In this document: piece after piece, positions 17,063 through 28,886 of the stretch
Numbering within the stretch: position 1 is the stretch's first letter
Layout: each line of letters starts with the position of its first letter
NCBI RefSeq assembly: GCF_024652905.1
Contig: NZ_CP102428.1
Span: 446,501 to 510,500 of the forward strand
Length of the DNA stretch: 64,000 nt
DNA from: Pseudomonas oryzihabitans
Lineage (GTDB): Bacteria; Pseudomonadota; Gammaproteobacteria; Pseudomonadales; Pseudomonadaceae
Reading direction: 5' to 3'
The notes under the pieces: generated by a model
Database searches by the model: none
What the model was told of the DNA's origin: nothing
What the model saw: the letters and a program-made list of their open reading frames with translations, nothing else
Made by a program: the position numbers and the translations under genes

Positions 17063-18100
17063 CTAGGCGGCCAGCTGCACCTCGACCACGGTGCCATTGT
17101 CGTTGCGATAGCGGGCTTCGCCGCCGAGCTGTTCGGCCAGGCTATTGATGATCTTGAAGCCCAGGCGTTGGCTGGTGCGCGGATTGAACTGCTGCGGCAT
17201 GCCCCGACCGTTGTCGGCGATGCGCAACAGCAGTCGCTGATCGTCGTCGCGTTGCAGGCTGATGCTGATCAGCCCGCGCTGGCTGGCGTCGAAGGCGTGC
17301 TTGAGGGAGTTGGTCACCACCTCGGCCACCAGCATCGACAGGGTGGTCAGGCGGGGAAGGTCGAAATTCAGCGGCTCGGCAGTGATGGCGCAGGAGACGT
17401 TGGCCTGTCCCGCGGCGGCCAGCAGGTCATTGGTCAGCAGCTGCAGGTGATGGGCCACTGGCTGCGCGGCGTCGGCCGGATCGTGCAGTCGCCGGTGGAT
17501 GCGCGAAATGCTCTCCAGTCGCGAACGCGCCTCTTCCAGGGCTTGGGACGCCTGGCTGTCGCCGGGCAACTTGAGTTGCTGCAGCATGAGCAACGAGGCG
17601 ATGAACTGGATGTTGTTGGCGACCCGGTGCTGCAACTCCTGGAACATCGTCGTCTGGACGTCGTAGAGGTCGTGGATCACCTGCTGCTCGGCGCGCAGTC
17701 GGGCGCTTGCTCTATGCATGTAGTGGATCAGGGCGATGTCCACCCCGACGATGACGACGTAGAAGGCCAGGGCCAGAAAGCCCTGGGCGCCGACATCGAA
17801 GGTCCAGCCCGGAGGAATGAAGAAGTACCAGGCGGCCAACCCGGACAGCACGGCGCACAGGGTGCCGGCGCGGCTGCCGCAGAAGAAGGTGGTCAGGATG
17901 ACGGCGGGAAAGAAGGTGAGGTAGGGAAAGCCCTGCAGCAGGACGTCCACCAGGGCGAAGCGTGCCGCCAGGGCCAGGGCGAACGCCAGCAGCGCGAGGC
18001 CGTAGGCCAGTACCGGGCGAGCGCGGATCCTGCTGCTGAGATCGCTGATCCAATGACGACGAGACGAAGGATCCAAGGCTCTAACCTGTGGGGTAGACAA
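17063..18100 (-). CDS. Membrane sensor histidine kinase (HisKA_2/HWE-like)
   Basis: The 345-residue kinase has an N-terminal DUF4118-like membrane region with about four hydrophobic segments (residues 28-130). A short linker leads to a HisKA_2-type phosphoacceptor helix with FQELQHRVANNIQ, His158 being the likely phosphorylated residue. The ATPase domain has N- and G-box features (VVTNSLKHAF and IADNGRGMP). No periplasmic sensor domain is evident, so it may sense a membrane or small-molecule cue. It is transcribed divergently from a stand-alone receiver protein, its likely partner. Confidence 0.88.
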   Translation of the reverse strand: MSTPQVRALDPSSRRHWISDLSSRIRARPVLAYGLALLAFALALAARFALVDVLLQGFPYLTFFPAVILTTFFCGSRAGTLCAVLSGLAAWYFFIPPGWTFDVGAQGFLALAFYVVIVGVDIALIHYMHRASARLRAEQQVIHDLYDVQTTMFQELQHRVANNIQFIASLLMLQQLKLPGDSQASQALEEARSRLESISRIHRRLHDPADAAQPVAHHLQLLTNDLLAAAGQANVSCAITAEPLNFDLPRLTTLSMLVAEVVTNSLKHAFDASQRGLISISLQRDDDQRLLLRIADNGRGMPQQFNPRTSQRLGFKIINSLAEQLGGEARYRNDNGTVVEVQLAA

Positions 18101-18183
18101 CGGCGGCGCAAGCTTAACGCATAGCGGTCTCGCTTAGGGGGATGAGCGCACCAAAGGTGGCTTTGCCCGGTCCGACGGCGGCC

Positions 18184-18272
18184 TGTACAAGAGTTGGACC
18201 GCCTCGGCCGTTTCCCCCGCTCGCTAATCGGTCAGGTATGTTTCTTGTACAACAGTGCCCTTGGTCGTACAG
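18184..18272. promoter_or_regulatory. Repeated TGTACAA-type sites between kinase and receiver genes
   Basis: TGTACAA at 18184-18190, TTGTACAA (a perfect 8-base palindrome) at 18245-18252 and CGTACAG at 18266-18272 lie in the 235-base divergent region. The first two copies are 61-62 bases apart, about six helical turns. They are candidate operator half-sites; no regulator is assigned. Confidence 0.35.
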
Positions 18273-18335
18273 CTCAGGACGCTAGTGGATTGCTATGGTC
18301 AAACGATTGCAATCTTTCAATCACAGGATCCGCTC

Positions 18336-18710
18336 ATGAATCGCCAGCGTGTACTAGTCGCCGAGGATGAGCCTGTTCTGCGCGAGCTGTTGCAGGAACT
18401 CTTCGAAGGCTGGGGTTACCAGGTGTATGCCTTTGGCAGCGCGGATGCCGCCTGCGCCTTCTTGCAGGAAGCGCAGCCCAAGCTGGATCTGCTCTTTACC
18501 GATGTGCGGATGCCGGGCCTTCTGAGTGGTGTGGATCTGGCACTCCAGGCGCGTGGCCGTCAGGCCCACCTGCCCATCGTCATCACCTCGGGCTATTGCG
18601 ACGACAACCCTGCTCGTGCGGCGCGGGCGACCTTCCTGCCCAAACCCTGGGATCTGGAGGCGTTGCACCGCAGTTGCCCAGCGCCCGGTGCTCAAATGAA
18701 TCCTGTCTAG
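18336..18710 (+). CDS. Single-domain response regulator
   Basis: The 124-residue protein is a CheY-like receiver without an output domain. It has the acidic pair Glu10/Asp11, phosphoacceptor Asp56 in LLFTDVRMPG, the Thr/Ser switch in VITSGY and a Lys in FLPKPW, all as expected. The ATG at 18336 follows AGGATC. The divergent histidine kinase is the natural partner. Lacking a DNA-binding part, it probably acts by protein contact or as a phosphate sink. Confidence 0.9.
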   Translation: MNRQRVLVAEDEPVLRELLQELFEGWGYQVYAFGSADAACAFLQEAQPKLDLLFTDVRMPGLLSGVDLALQARGRQAHLPIVITSGYCDDNPARAARATFLPKPWDLEALHRSCPAPGAQMNPV

Positions 18711-18748
18711 GCACTCGACAGCTGTGGCGCTGCCCAAATCGCGCCCAT

Positions 18749-18786
18749 GAAAAAGCCCGTAGCGGTCGCCCGCTACGGGCTTTTTC
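18749..18786. terminator. Bidirectional rho-independent terminator
   Basis: A perfect 16-base-pair stem (18749-18764 with 18771-18786) closes over a 6-base loop. A-runs on one side and T-runs on the other make it work in both directions. It ends both the response-regulator transcript (plus) and the tRNA-Asn transcript (minus). Confidence 0.92.
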
Positions 18787-18792
18787 AGATTT

Positions 18793-18868
18793 TGGCTCCG
18801 CGACCTGGACTCGAACCAGGGACCCAATGATTAACAGTCATTTGCTCTACCGACTGAGCTATCGCGGA
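18793..18868 (-). tRNA. tRNA-Asn (GTT)
   Basis: Read on the minus strand, a 76-base cloverleaf begins TCCGCGATAGCTCAG and ends with an encoded CCA. The acceptor stem TCCGCGA/TCGCGGA pairs fully. The D-loop has GTCGGTA and the T-arm has GGTTCGAGTCC. The anticodon loop CTGTTAA gives anticodon GTT, decoding asparagine AAC/AAU. A strong terminator follows directly. Confidence 0.97.
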
Positions 18869-18950
18869 ACAACGGGGCGTATCTTACTGATAGATAACGG
18901 GAAGTCAAGCCTCAGCGGCACCAGAAAAACGGTCCGCCGAACGCCCGTCG

Positions 18951-20153
18951 TCAGCCCTGCAATACCGCGGCGATGGCCTGGATGGTGGGCGGCAGATTGC
19001 GCTCGTTCAACGCGGCCACGCAGATGCGTCCGGTACTGACCGCATAGATGCCGAATTCGCTCTTCAGCCGCTCGACCTGCTCGGCGGTGAGGCCGGAGTA
19101 GGAGAACATGCCGCGCTGGGCGTTGACGAAGGCGAAGTCGCGGGTAGCGCCAGCCGCGGCCAAGCCTTCCACCAGGGCGTTGCGCATGGTGCGAATGCGC
19201 TGGCGCATTTCCCCCAGCTCGGCTTCCCACAGGGCGCGCAGCTCGGGATTGCTCAGCACGCTGGCGACGATGGTGGCGCCATGGGTCGGCGGGTTGGAGT
19301 AGTTGGTGCGGATGACCCGTTTGATCTGAGACAGCACCCGGGCGCTTTCCTCGCGGCTTTCGCTGACCAGGGTCAGGGCGCCGACGCGCTCGCCGTACAG
19401 CGAGAAGGACTTGGAGAAGGAGCTGGAGACCAGGAAGGTCAGACCGGAATCAGCGAACAGGCGTACGGCCTGGGCGTCTTCCTCGATGCCGTCGCCAAAG
19501 CCCTGGTAGGCGATGTCGAGGAAGGGCACCAGGTTACGCGCCTTGACCACGTCCAGCACCGCCTGCCAGTCGGCCGGTTGCAGATCCACGCCGGTGGGGT
19601 TGTGGCAGCAGGCGTGCAGCACTACCACCGAGCGCTCCGGCAATGCCTGGAGATCGGCCAGGAAGCCGGCGCGGTTCATGCCATTGCTGGCGGCGTCGTA
19701 ATAGCGATAGTTCTGCACGGGAAAGCCAGCGCCCTCGAACAGCGCCCGATGGTTTTCCCAGCTCGGGTCACTGATGGCGACCACGGCATCCGGCAGCAGC
19801 CGCTTGAGGAAGTCTGCGCCTATCTTCAGCGCACCGGTGCCGCCGACGGCCTGTACGGTGATGGCGCGACCTTCGCGCACCAGGCTCGACTCGGCGCCGA
19901 ACAGCAGGTGCTGCACGGCCTGGTCGTAGGCGGCGATGCCCTCGATGGGCAGGTAGCCACGCGGCGCCTGAGCGGCCACGCGCTGGCGCTCGGCCTCGGC
20001 CACGGCGCGCAGCAGCGGAATGCGGCCCTGCTCGTCGTAGTAGACCCCCACGCCCAGATTGACCTTGTGCGGACGGGCGTCGGCGTTATAGGCCTCGTTC
20101 AGGCCAAGGATGGGGTCGCGGGGTGCCATTTCGACGGCGGAGAACAAACTCAT
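18951..20153 (-). CDS. Aromatic/aspartate aminotransferase (class I)
   Basis: The 400-residue PLP enzyme belongs to the aspartate/tyrosine aminotransferase group. It has HACCHNPTGVD, the substrate-binding DIAYQGFGDG, the Schiff-base Lys in SSSFSKSFSLYGERVG, and the C-terminal GMFSYSGL with RICVAALN. It moves amino groups between aspartate or aromatic amino acids and 2-oxoglutarate. The start at 20153 gives MSLFSAVEMAPRDPI, the normal family N terminus. It is divergent from uvrB and matches the gene next to uvrB in P. aeruginosa. Choosing between AspC and TyrB names is not possible from sequence. Confidence 0.93.
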   Translation of the reverse strand: MSLFSAVEMAPRDPILGLNEAYNADARPHKVNLGVGVYYDEQGRIPLLRAVAEAERQRVAAQAPRGYLPIEGIAAYDQAVQHLLFGAESSLVREGRAITVQAVGGTGALKIGADFLKRLLPDAVVAISDPSWENHRALFEGAGFPVQNYRYYDAASNGMNRAGFLADLQALPERSVVVLHACCHNPTGVDLQPADWQAVLDVVKARNLVPFLDIAYQGFGDGIEEDAQAVRLFADSGLTFLVSSSFSKSFSLYGERVGALTLVSESREESARVLSQIKRVIRTNYSNPPTHGATIVASVLSNPELRALWEAELGEMRQRIRTMRNALVEGLAAAGATRDFAFVNAQRGMFSYSGLTAEQVERLKSEFGIYAVSTGRICVAALNERNLPPTIQAIAAVLQG

Positions 20154-20400
20154 GGGGCAGGGGCTCGAATGAGGGGTGAAGGGAAGGGCGGAACGCTTAG
20201 GAACCAGGAGTATAGCCCCCTGTAGGCCCCATCGCGACCCGACCTCGGCAGGAGATTTCCTGACGTGCGGCGCCGCGGGCGGATTGCAAAGGGGTGCATG
20301 CGACCTCATCTAGGGGCTTCCAGCTTTTTCCTCGTCCACACCGCCCTGGCCTTGCGTCAGCGCGGTGGTGTCCGTGCATTTCCGCGCTACTGAGGCAGCC

Positions 20401-22410
<2,010 letters not shown>

Positions 22411-22488
22411 GCCTGCTCCAACTGGCAGCGCCGACCCCGGCGCTGCTACCATTCCGCCTTTGTCCCTTCGCGTTTTTCGAGAAAGCCG

Positions 22489-23970
22489 ATGACCACCGTT
22501 CGCACGCGCATCGCGCCGTCGCCCACCGGCGACCCGCATGTCGGTACCGCCTATATCGCCCTGTTCAACCTCTGCTTCGCCCGTCAGCACGGGGGGCAGT
22601 TCATTCTGCGCATCGAGGATACCGACCAGGTCCGTTCGACCCGCGAATCCGAACAGCAGATCTACGATGCCCTGCGCTGGCTGGGCATCGAGTGGGACGA
22701 GGGCCCGGACGTCGGTGGCCCCCATGGCCCCTATCGGCAGAGCGAACGCAGCGAGATCTACTGGAAGTACGCTCGTGAGCTGGTGGAGAAGGGCCATGCC
22801 TTCTACTGCTTCGCCACGCCCGAAGAACTCGACCAGATGCGTGCCGAGCAGCAGGCGCGCGGCGAGACCCCGCGCTACGACGGTCGCGGCCTGCGCCTGA
22901 GCCAGGACGAGGTGCAACAGCGCCTGGATGCCGGCCAGCCCTATGTGATCCGCATGAAGGTGCCGGAGGAGGGCGTCTGCGTCGTCCCCGACCTGCTGCG
23001 CGGTGATGTCGAGATCCCCTGGGATCGCATGGACATGCAGGTGCTGATGAAGGCCGACGGCCTGCCCACCTATTTCCTGGCCAACGTGGTCGACGACCAC
23101 TTGATGGGCATCACCCACGTCCTGCGCGGCGAAGAGTGGCTGCCCTCGGCGCCCAAGCTGATCAAGCTCTATGAATACTTCGGCTGGGAGCAGCCGCAGC
23201 TCTGCTACATGCCACTGCTGCGCAACCCGGACAAGAGCAAGCTCTCCAAGCGCAAGAATCCCACCTCGGTGACCTTCTACCAGCGCATGGGCTACCTGCC
23301 CGAGGCCATGCTCAACTACCTCGGCCGCATGGGCTGGTCCATGCCCGACGAGCGCGAGAAATTCACCCTGGACGAGATGGTCGAGCATTTCGACCTCCAG
23401 CGCGTGTCTCTCGGCGGTCCGATCTTCGACGTCGAGAAGCTCTCCTGGCTCAACGGCCAGTGGCTGCGCGAGCTGAGCCCCGAGCGCTTCGCCGCCGAGG
23501 TGCAGCAGTGGGCGCTCAATCCCGAGTACCTGCTCAAGATCGCCCCCCTGGTGCAGCAGCGCGTCGAGACCTTCAGCCAGATCGCCCCGCTGGCCGGCTT
23601 CTTCTTCAGCGGCGCCCTGAATCTGGAGCCGGCGCTGTTCCAGCACAAGAAGCTGTCCGCCGACCAGGTCCGCCTGGTCATGCAGCTGCTGCTGTGGAAG
23701 CTCGAAGCCCTGCGCCAGTGGGACAAGGAGCGCATCACCGCGGTGATCCAGGCCGTCGCCGAGCACCAGCAGCTCAAGCTGCGCGATGTCATGCCGCTGC
23801 TGTTCGCCGCCATCACCGGCCAGGCCAGTTCGGTCTCGGTGCTGGATGCCATGGAAATCCTCGGGCCGGACCTCACCCGCTTCCGCCTGCGCCAGGCGGT
23901 CGAGTTGCTGGGTGCGCCTTCCAAGAAGGAAACCAAGGAGTGGGAGAAGCTGCTGGCCGAACTCGGCTAA
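22489..23970 (+). CDS. gltX: Glutamyl-tRNA synthetase
   Basis: The 493-residue class I synthetase charges tRNA-Glu. The HIGH-type motif appears as [13 protein letters not shown] near the N terminus and the KMSKS-type motif as KLSKRKN. A discriminating anticodon-binding domain follows. It lies 78 bases after uvrB on the same strand and is followed by a clear hairpin terminator. Confidence 0.97.
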   Translation: MTTVRTRIAPSPTGDPHVGTAYIALFNLCFARQHGGQFILRIEDTDQVRSTRESEQQIYDALRWLGIEWDEGPDVGGPHGPYRQSERSEIYWKYARELVEKGHAFYCFATPEELDQMRAEQQARGETPRYDGRGLRLSQDEVQQRLDAGQPYVIRMKVPEEGVCVVPDLLRGDVEIPWDRMDMQVLMKADGLPTYFLANVVDDHLMGITHVLRGEEWLPSAPKLIKLYEYFGWEQPQLCYMPLLRNPDKSKLSKRKNPTSVTFYQRMGYLPEAMLNYLGRMGWSMPDEREKFTLDEMVEHFDLQRVSLGGPIFDVEKLSWLNGQWLRELSPERFAAEVQQWALNPEYLLKIAPLVQQRVETFSQIAPLAGFFFSGALNLEPALFQHKKLSADQVRLVMQLLLWKLEALRQWDKERITAVIQAVAEHQQLKLRDVMPLLFAAITGQASSVSVLDAMEILGPDLTRFRLRQAVELLGAPSKKETKEWEKLLAELG

Positions 23971-23979
23971 CCGGCTTCC

Positions 23980-24003
23980 GGCCGACCCGCCCTGGGGTCG
24001 GCC
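23980..24003 (+). terminator. Terminator after gltX
   Basis: GGCCGACCC at 23980-23988 pairs with GGGTCGGCC at 23995-24003 over a 6-base loop, followed by TCTCGCTT. This is a nine-pair GC-rich stem ten bases after the gltX stop. Confidence 0.75.
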
Positions 24004-24233
24004 TCTCGCTTGCGCCAGGACGGACCCATGACCTCCCAGCGGCACACTGTGCCGGAACACGTGCTGGCCTTGCTCAACGCGACGCGGATGATCGCCCTGG
24101 CGGTCAATCTCCATCGCCAGGCCGGATTGCCGACCGGCGCGCGATCCTCGATCTGGCCCTGACGATCAACCCGTGACCGGGTCGTTACAGCGCCATCAGT
24201 GAGGGGCTTTCCGTCGCGCAGGCGCAACTTCGA
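24004..24233 (+). other. Gene-poor spacer, possible decayed small gene
   Basis: Together with the hairpin this belongs to a 346-base gap between gltX and hisC. A 44-codon frame runs 24028-24162 from an ATG with AGGACG upstream. Its end looks shifted: the neighbouring frame continues with RRAILDLALTINP and stops at 24176. This could be a frameshifted small gene or chance coding potential. No family is recognised. Confidence 0.25.
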
Positions 24234-24262
24234 TTGGTCCGCGACCCGCCTTGGCTTTAAGA
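24234..24262 (+). promoter_or_regulatory. Possible sigma-70 promoter for hisC
   Basis: TTGGTC at 24234-24239 and TTAAGA at 24257-24262 are separated by 17 bases, and lie about 55 bases before the hisC start. Both hexamers match the consensus only partly. Confidence 0.3.
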
Positions 24263-24316
24263 TGGCGCCCATTTTCGGCGGCCCGACCGTCGTCATCGCA
24301 AGTTGAAGAGGTCTCC

Positions 24317-25429
24317 ATGAGCTGCGATTTCCTGGCACAAGCCCTTCCCGGCGTACAGAAACTTTCGCCCTACGTGCCCGGCAAGCCCGTCGATGAACTG
24401 GCCCGCGAGCTGGGTATGGCGCCGGCCAGCATCGTCAAGCTCGCCAGCAACGAGAACCCTCTCGGGCCCAGCGCCAAGGCCCTCGACGCCATCCGCGCCG
24501 AACTGGCCGAGCTGACCCGCTATCCCGATGGCAACGCCTTCGACCTCAAGCAGGCCCTGAGCGAGCGTTTCGGCGTGGCCGCCACTGGCATCACCCTGGG
24601 CAACGGCTCCAACGACATCCTCGAACTGGTCGCCCGCGCCTACCTGGCACCCGGCTACAACGCCGTGTTCAGCGAGCATGCCTTCGCCGTCTATCCCCTG
24701 GTGACCCTGGCCATCGGTGCGGAAGGCCGCAGCGTCCCAGCCAAGGACTACGGGCATGACCTCGAGGCCATGCTCGCCGCCATCGATGCCGACACCCGGG
24801 TGGTCTTTGTCGCCAACCCCAACAATCCCACCGGCACCTGGTTCGACAGCGAGGCCCTGGCGCGCTTCCTCGCCCGTGTGCCCGAGCACGTCCTGGTGGT
24901 ACTGGACGAGGCCTACATCGAATACGCCGAAGGTGATGAACTGCCAGACGGCCTGGCGTTCCTGGCCCAGTACCCCAACCTCATCGTCTCGCGGACCTTT
25001 TCCAAGGCCTATGGCCTGGCTGCCCTGCGCGTCGGCTATGCCTTCTCCTCGCCAACCGTGGCCGATGTCCTCAACCGGGTGCGCCAGCCGTTCAATGTCA
25101 ACAGCCTGGCCCAGGCGGCGGCCTGTGCGGCTTTGGCCGATAGCGATTACCTGGCCCGCAGCCGCGCCCTCAACGATGCCGGCATGGCCCAGTTGGAAGC
25201 CGGTTTCCGCGATCTCGACCTCAAGTGGATTCCCTCCCGTGGCAATTTCATTGCCGTGGACCTGGGGCGCGAGGCTGCGCCGATCAACCAGGGGCTGCTG
25301 CAGGAGGGCGTCATCGTGCGGCCCGTCGCCGGCTATGGCATGCCCACCTTCCTGCGCGTCTCCATCGGCACCGAAGCGGAAAATGCCCGTTTCCTGGCGG
25401 CGCTGAGCAAGGTCCTGGGTCGTGGCTGA
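24317..25429 (+). CDS. hisC: Histidinol-phosphate aminotransferase
   Basis: The 370-residue class II PLP aminotransferase has LASNENPLGPS at the start, NPNNPTGT, the conserved DEAYIEY and the Schiff-base Lys in SRTFSKAYGLAALRVGY. It makes histidinol phosphate and, in Pseudomonas, this copy sits with the aromatic genes and may also transaminate aromatic keto acids. The stop overlaps the GTG start of tyrA by eight bases. The ATG at 24317 follows GAGGTCTCC. In related Pseudomonas the same gene is called hisC2 and follows pheA; here gltX is upstream. Confidence 0.94.
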   Translation: MSCDFLAQALPGVQKLSPYVPGKPVDELARELGMAPASIVKLASNENPLGPSAKALDAIRAELAELTRYPDGNAFDLKQALSERFGVAATGITLGNGSNDILELVARAYLAPGYNAVFSEHAFAVYPLVTLAIGAEGRSVPAKDYGHDLEAMLAAIDADTRVVFVANPNNPTGTWFDSEALARFLARVPEHVLVVLDEAYIEYAEGDELPDGLAFLAQYPNLIVSRTFSKAYGLAALRVGYAFSSPTVADVLNRVRQPFNVNSLAQAAACAALADSDYLARSRALNDAGMAQLEAGFRDLDLKWIPSRGNFIAVDLGREAAPINQGLLQEGVIVRPVAGYGMPTFLRVSIGTEAENARFLAALSKVLGRG

Positions 25430-26369
25430 AGTGGCCACCCCCCTGATCGAACGTCTCGTCGTTGTCGGCCTGGGCCTGATCGGCGGCTCCTTCGCCAAGG
25501 GCGCCCGCGCCAGCGGCCTCTGCCGTGAGGTGGTCGGGGTCGACCGGGATCTGGAGACTCGCCGGCTGGCGGTCGAACTGGGCGTCGTCGACCGCTGCGT
25601 CGCCGAGCTGGCCGAGGCCTGCCCGGGTGCCGACGTCATCCAGCTCGCCGTACCGATTCTCGCCATGGAGCGGGTGCTGGCCGATCTTGCGGCCCTGCCA
25701 CTGCAGGGCGCCATCCTCACCGACGTCGGCAGTGCCAAGGGCAATGTGGTACGCGCTGCGCGGCGGGCCTTCGCCGGCCAGTCGCTGCGCTTCGTGCCGG
25801 GTCATCCCATCGCCGGCTCCGAGCGCAGTGGCGTCACGGCGGCCAATGCGGCACTGTTCAATCGCCACAAGGTCATCCTGACGCCGCTGGAAGAAACCCT
25901 GCCGACCGATCTGGACAAGGTTGATCGGCTCTGGCACGCCATAGGGGCCGATGTCGAGCACATGACCGTCGAGCACCACGACCAGGTTCTCGCCGCCACC
26001 AGCCATCTGCCCCATCTGCTGGCCTTCAATCTGGTGGACTCCCTGGCCAAGCGCAGCGAGAACCACGAAATCTTCCACTACGCCGCTGGTGGCTTTCGCG
26101 ATTTCACCCGTATCGCCGGCAGCGATCCGACCATGTGGCACGACATCTTCATCGCCAATCGCGAAGCCGTGCTGCAGGCGCTGGACACCTATCGCACCGA
26201 TCTCGACGAACTGCGCGGCGCCATCCAGGCCGGCGATGGTCAGTTCCTCATGGAGGTGCTGACCCATGCGCGCGGCGCGCGCGAATACTTCGGGCGCATC
26301 CTCGCCAGTCGTACCCAGGCTGGCGCCCAGGTCGCCGCCCATCATTCTCTTACGGAGGGGCACTCATGA
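25422..26369 (+). CDS. tyrA: Prephenate dehydrogenase, stand-alone
   Basis: The 315-residue protein has the NAD-binding motif GLGLIGG at residues 17-23, the prephenate-binding [11 protein letters not shown] and [11 protein letters not shown] segments, and a C-terminal helical domain with [18 protein letters not shown]. It converts prephenate to 4-hydroxyphenylpyruvate for tyrosine. In P. aeruginosa and many relatives this protein is fused to EPSP synthase (AroA). Here translation stops after the dehydrogenase and cmk follows with an ATGA overlap, so no AroA domain is present. It starts with GTG inside the end of hisC. Confidence 0.94.
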   Translation: MAEVATPLIERLVVVGLGLIGGSFAKGARASGLCREVVGVDRDLETRRLAVELGVVDRCVAELAEACPGADVIQLAVPILAMERVLADLAALPLQGAILTDVGSAKGNVVRAARRAFAGQSLRFVPGHPIAGSERSGVTAANAALFNRHKVILTPLEETLPTDLDKVDRLWHAIGADVEHMTVEHHDQVLAATSHLPHLLAFNLVDSLAKRSENHEIFHYAAGGFRDFTRIAGSDPTMWHDIFIANREAVLQALDTYRTDLDELRGAIQAGDGQFLMEVLTHARGAREYFGRILASRTQAGAQVAAHHSLTEGHS

Positions 26370-27052
26370 GCAGTACCGCACCCGTCATCACCCTCGATGG
26401 TCCCGGCGGTTCGGGGAAAGGCACCCTCGCGGCGCTGGTCGCCCGGCAGCTCGGCTGGAATCTGCTGGATTCCGGCGCGCTCTATCGCCTGCTGGCCTTC
26501 GCTGCGCGCAACCATGGCGTGGATTACACCAACGAGGAGTCGCTCAAGCTGCTGGCGGCCCATCTAGACGTCCAGTTCCTCGCCGGCCATGAACACGGCC
26601 AGCGCATCATTCTCGAAGGCGAGGACGTCACCGACGTCATCCGGACCGAGGAAGTCGGCGCCGGTGCCTCCCAGGTCGCCACCCTGCCGGCCGTGCGCGA
26701 TGCCCTGCTGCAGCGCCAGCAGGCGTTCCGCGAAGCGCCCGGTCTGGTGGCCGACGGTCGCGACATGGGCACCGTGGTGTTCCCGGACGCCGAGCTGAAG
26801 ATCTTTCTGACCGCCGGTGCCGAGGAACGGGCACAGAGGCGTTATCTTCAGTTGAAGCAGAAGGGCGAAAATGTTAGCTTGCCTGCCCTCCTGGAAGAGA
26901 TCCGTGAGCGGGACGCCCGCGATAGTCAGCGTAGCGTTGCTCCGCTCAAGCCGGCCGACGATGCCGTCGAGCTGGATTCCACGCATCTCTCCATACAACA
27001 GGTATTGGAACGCATCCTGACCCTGGCCGCCGAACGCGACCTGGCGGGATGA
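26366..27052 (+). CDS. cmk: Cytidylate kinase
   Basis: The 228-residue kinase phosphorylates CMP and dCMP. Walker A is [10 protein letters not shown] at residues 11-20, followed by [23 protein letters not shown] and ERDARDSQR, all typical of Cmk. The ATG overlaps the tyrA stop as ATGA, with GGAGG upstream. Translational coupling with tyrA is likely. The last codons contain one copy of a 16-base direct repeat that recurs at the rpsA start. Confidence 0.97.
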   Translation: MSSTAPVITLDGPGGSGKGTLAALVARQLGWNLLDSGALYRLLAFAARNHGVDYTNEESLKLLAAHLDVQFLAGHEHGQRIILEGEDVTDVIRTEEVGAGASQVATLPAVRDALLQRQQAFREAPGLVADGRDMGTVVFPDAELKIFLTAGAEERAQRRYLQLKQKGENVSLPALLEEIRERDARDSQRSVAPLKPADDAVELDSTHLSIQQVLERILTLAAERDLAG

Positions 27053-27188
27053 AGGCCGAGACTCATCCGAGTCGTCGGTGAAAGCTGCCGGGAACCAGTC
27101 GCATCCTGGCAGCCGGATGGTAACCACTCACCCCGCATGGGCTGGTCATGCGGTAGCCGGATACATCGGGTATCCATACAACAGGTAT
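26990..27188 (+). repeat. 16-base direct repeat spanning cmk end and rpsA start
   Basis: TCCATACAACAGGTAT occurs perfectly at 26990-27005 (inside cmk) and 27173-27188 (rpsA ribosome-binding region). The two copies are 183 bases apart. The second provides the AGG used for rpsA translation. Confidence 0.7.
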
Positions 27189-27192
27189 GAAC

Positions 27193-28872
27193 ATGAGCGA
27201 AAGCTTCGCAGAACTCTTTGAAGAAAGTCTGAAATCCCTCGACATGCAGCCGGGCGCCATCATCGTCGGCACCGTGGTGTCGATCGATGGCGACTGGGTT
27301 GTGGTCGATACCGGCCTGAAATCCGAAGGCCTGGTTCCGCTCGAGCAGTTCTACAACGAACAAGGCGAGCTGACCATCAACGTGGGTGACGAAGTCCACG
27401 TAGCCCTGGATGCCGTCGAAGACGGTTTCGGCGAAACCAAAGTGTCTCGCGAAAAGGCCAAGCGCGCCGAGTCCTGGCTGGTCCTGGAAGCCGCGTTCAG
27501 CGCCGACGAAGTGGTCAAGGGTGTCATCAACGGCAAGGTCAAGGGCGGTTTCACCGTCGACGTCAGCGGCATCCGCGCGTTCCTGCCGGGCTCCCTGGTC
27601 GATGTCCGTCCGGTGCGTGACACCACTCACCTGGAAGGCAAGGAACTCGAGTTCAAGGTCATCAAGCTGGACCAGAAGCGCAACAACGTTGTCGTTTCCC
27701 GTCGTAGCGTCCTGGAAGCCGAGAACAGCGCCGAGCGTGAAGCTCTGCTGGAATCCCTGCAGGAAGGCCAGCAAGTCAAGGGTATCGTCAAGAACCTCAC
27801 CGACTACGGTGCGTTCGTCGACCTGGGCGGCGTAGACGGCCTGCTGCACATCACCGACATGGCCTGGAAGCGTATCAAGCATCCGTCGGAAATCGTCAAT
27901 GTCGGCGACGAGATCGACGTCAAGGTGCTGAAGTTCGACCGCGAGCGCAACCGCGTCTCCCTGGGTCTGAAGCAGCTGGGCGAAGATCCGTGGGTCGCCA
28001 TCAAGGCCCGTTACCCGGAAGGCACCCGCGTTCAGGCGCGCGTCACCAACCTCACCGACTACGGCTGCTTCGCCGAGCTGGAAGAGGGCGTGGAAGGCCT
28101 GGTGCACGTGTCCGAAATGGATTGGACCAACAAGAACATCCACCCGTCCAAGGTCGTTCAGGTCGGCGACGAAGTGGAAGTCATGGTTCTGGATATCGAC
28201 GAAGAGCGTCGTCGTATCTCCCTGGGCATCAAGCAGTGCCGCGCTAACCCGTGGGAAGAGTTCTCGGGTCAGTTCAACAAGGGCGACCGCATCTCCGGCA
28301 CCATCAAGTCGATCACCGATTTCGGTATCTTCATTGGTCTGGAAGGCGGCATCGATGGCCTGGTACACCTGTCCGACATCTCCTGGAACGAAACCGGCGA
28401 AGAAGCCGTGCGTCGCTTCAAGAAGGGTGACGAGCTGGACACTGTGATCCTGTCCGTTGATCCGGAGCGCGAGCGCATCTCCCTGGGCATCAAGCAGCTG
28501 GAAGACGATCCGTTCTCCAACTACGCCTCCCTGAACGAGAAAGGCACCATCGTGCGCGGTACCGTCAAGGAAGTCGATGCCAAGGGCGCTGTCATCACCC
28601 TGGGCAACGAGATCGAAGGCGTCTTGAAGGCGTCCGAAATCAGCCGTGATCGCGTTGAAGACGCCCGTAACGTGCTGAAGGAAGGCGACGAAGTCGAAGC
28701 CAAGATCATCAGCATCGATCGCAAGAGCCGCGTGATCAGCCTCTCCGTCAAGTCCAAGGACGTCGACGACGAGAAGGAAGCCATGAGCTCCCTGCGTAGC
28801 AAGCAAGAGCCTGCTGCTGGCCCCACCACCATCGGCGACCTGATCAAGGCGCAGATGGAAAGCCAGAACTAA
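27193..28872 (+). CDS. rpsA: 30S ribosomal protein S1
   Basis: The 559-residue protein has six S1 RNA-binding repeats of about 75-85 residues each; the middle repeats show the [19 protein letters not shown] pattern. It brings mRNA to the ribosome. Two in-frame ATGs lie six bases apart; the second (27193) is chosen because AGGT is six bases upstream of it and it gives the standard [17 protein letters not shown] strong terminator follows. S1 represses its own translation in relatives, through the leader. Confidence 0.97.
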   Translation: MSESFAELFEESLKSLDMQPGAIIVGTVVSIDGDWVVVDTGLKSEGLVPLEQFYNEQGELTINVGDEVHVALDAVEDGFGETKVSREKAKRAESWLVLEAAFSADEVVKGVINGKVKGGFTVDVSGIRAFLPGSLVDVRPVRDTTHLEGKELEFKVIKLDQKRNNVVVSRRSVLEAENSAEREALLESLQEGQQVKGIVKNLTDYGAFVDLGGVDGLLHITDMAWKRIKHPSEIVNVGDEIDVKVLKFDRERNRVSLGLKQLGEDPWVAIKARYPEGTRVQARVTNLTDYGCFAELEEGVEGLVHVSEMDWTNKNIHPSKVVQVGDEVEVMVLDIDEERRRISLGIKQCRANPWEEFSGQFNKGDRISGTIKSITDFGIFIGLEGGIDGLVHLSDISWNETGEEAVRRFKKGDELDTVILSVDPERERISLGIKQLEDDPFSNYASLNEKGTIVRGTVKEVDAKGAVITLGNEIEGVLKASEISRDRVEDARNVLKEGDEVEAKIISIDRKSRVISLSVKSKDVDDEKEAMSSLRSKQEPAAGPTTIGDLIKAQMESQN

Positions 28873-28886
28873 GTTCGAGCTTGAAT

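Noticed and set aside
20154-20400. LexA box before uvrB
   Set aside because: No CTG-N10-CAG with the usual AT-rich centre was found in the aminotransferase-uvrB gap; the CAGGA/TCCTG palindrome there is too short.
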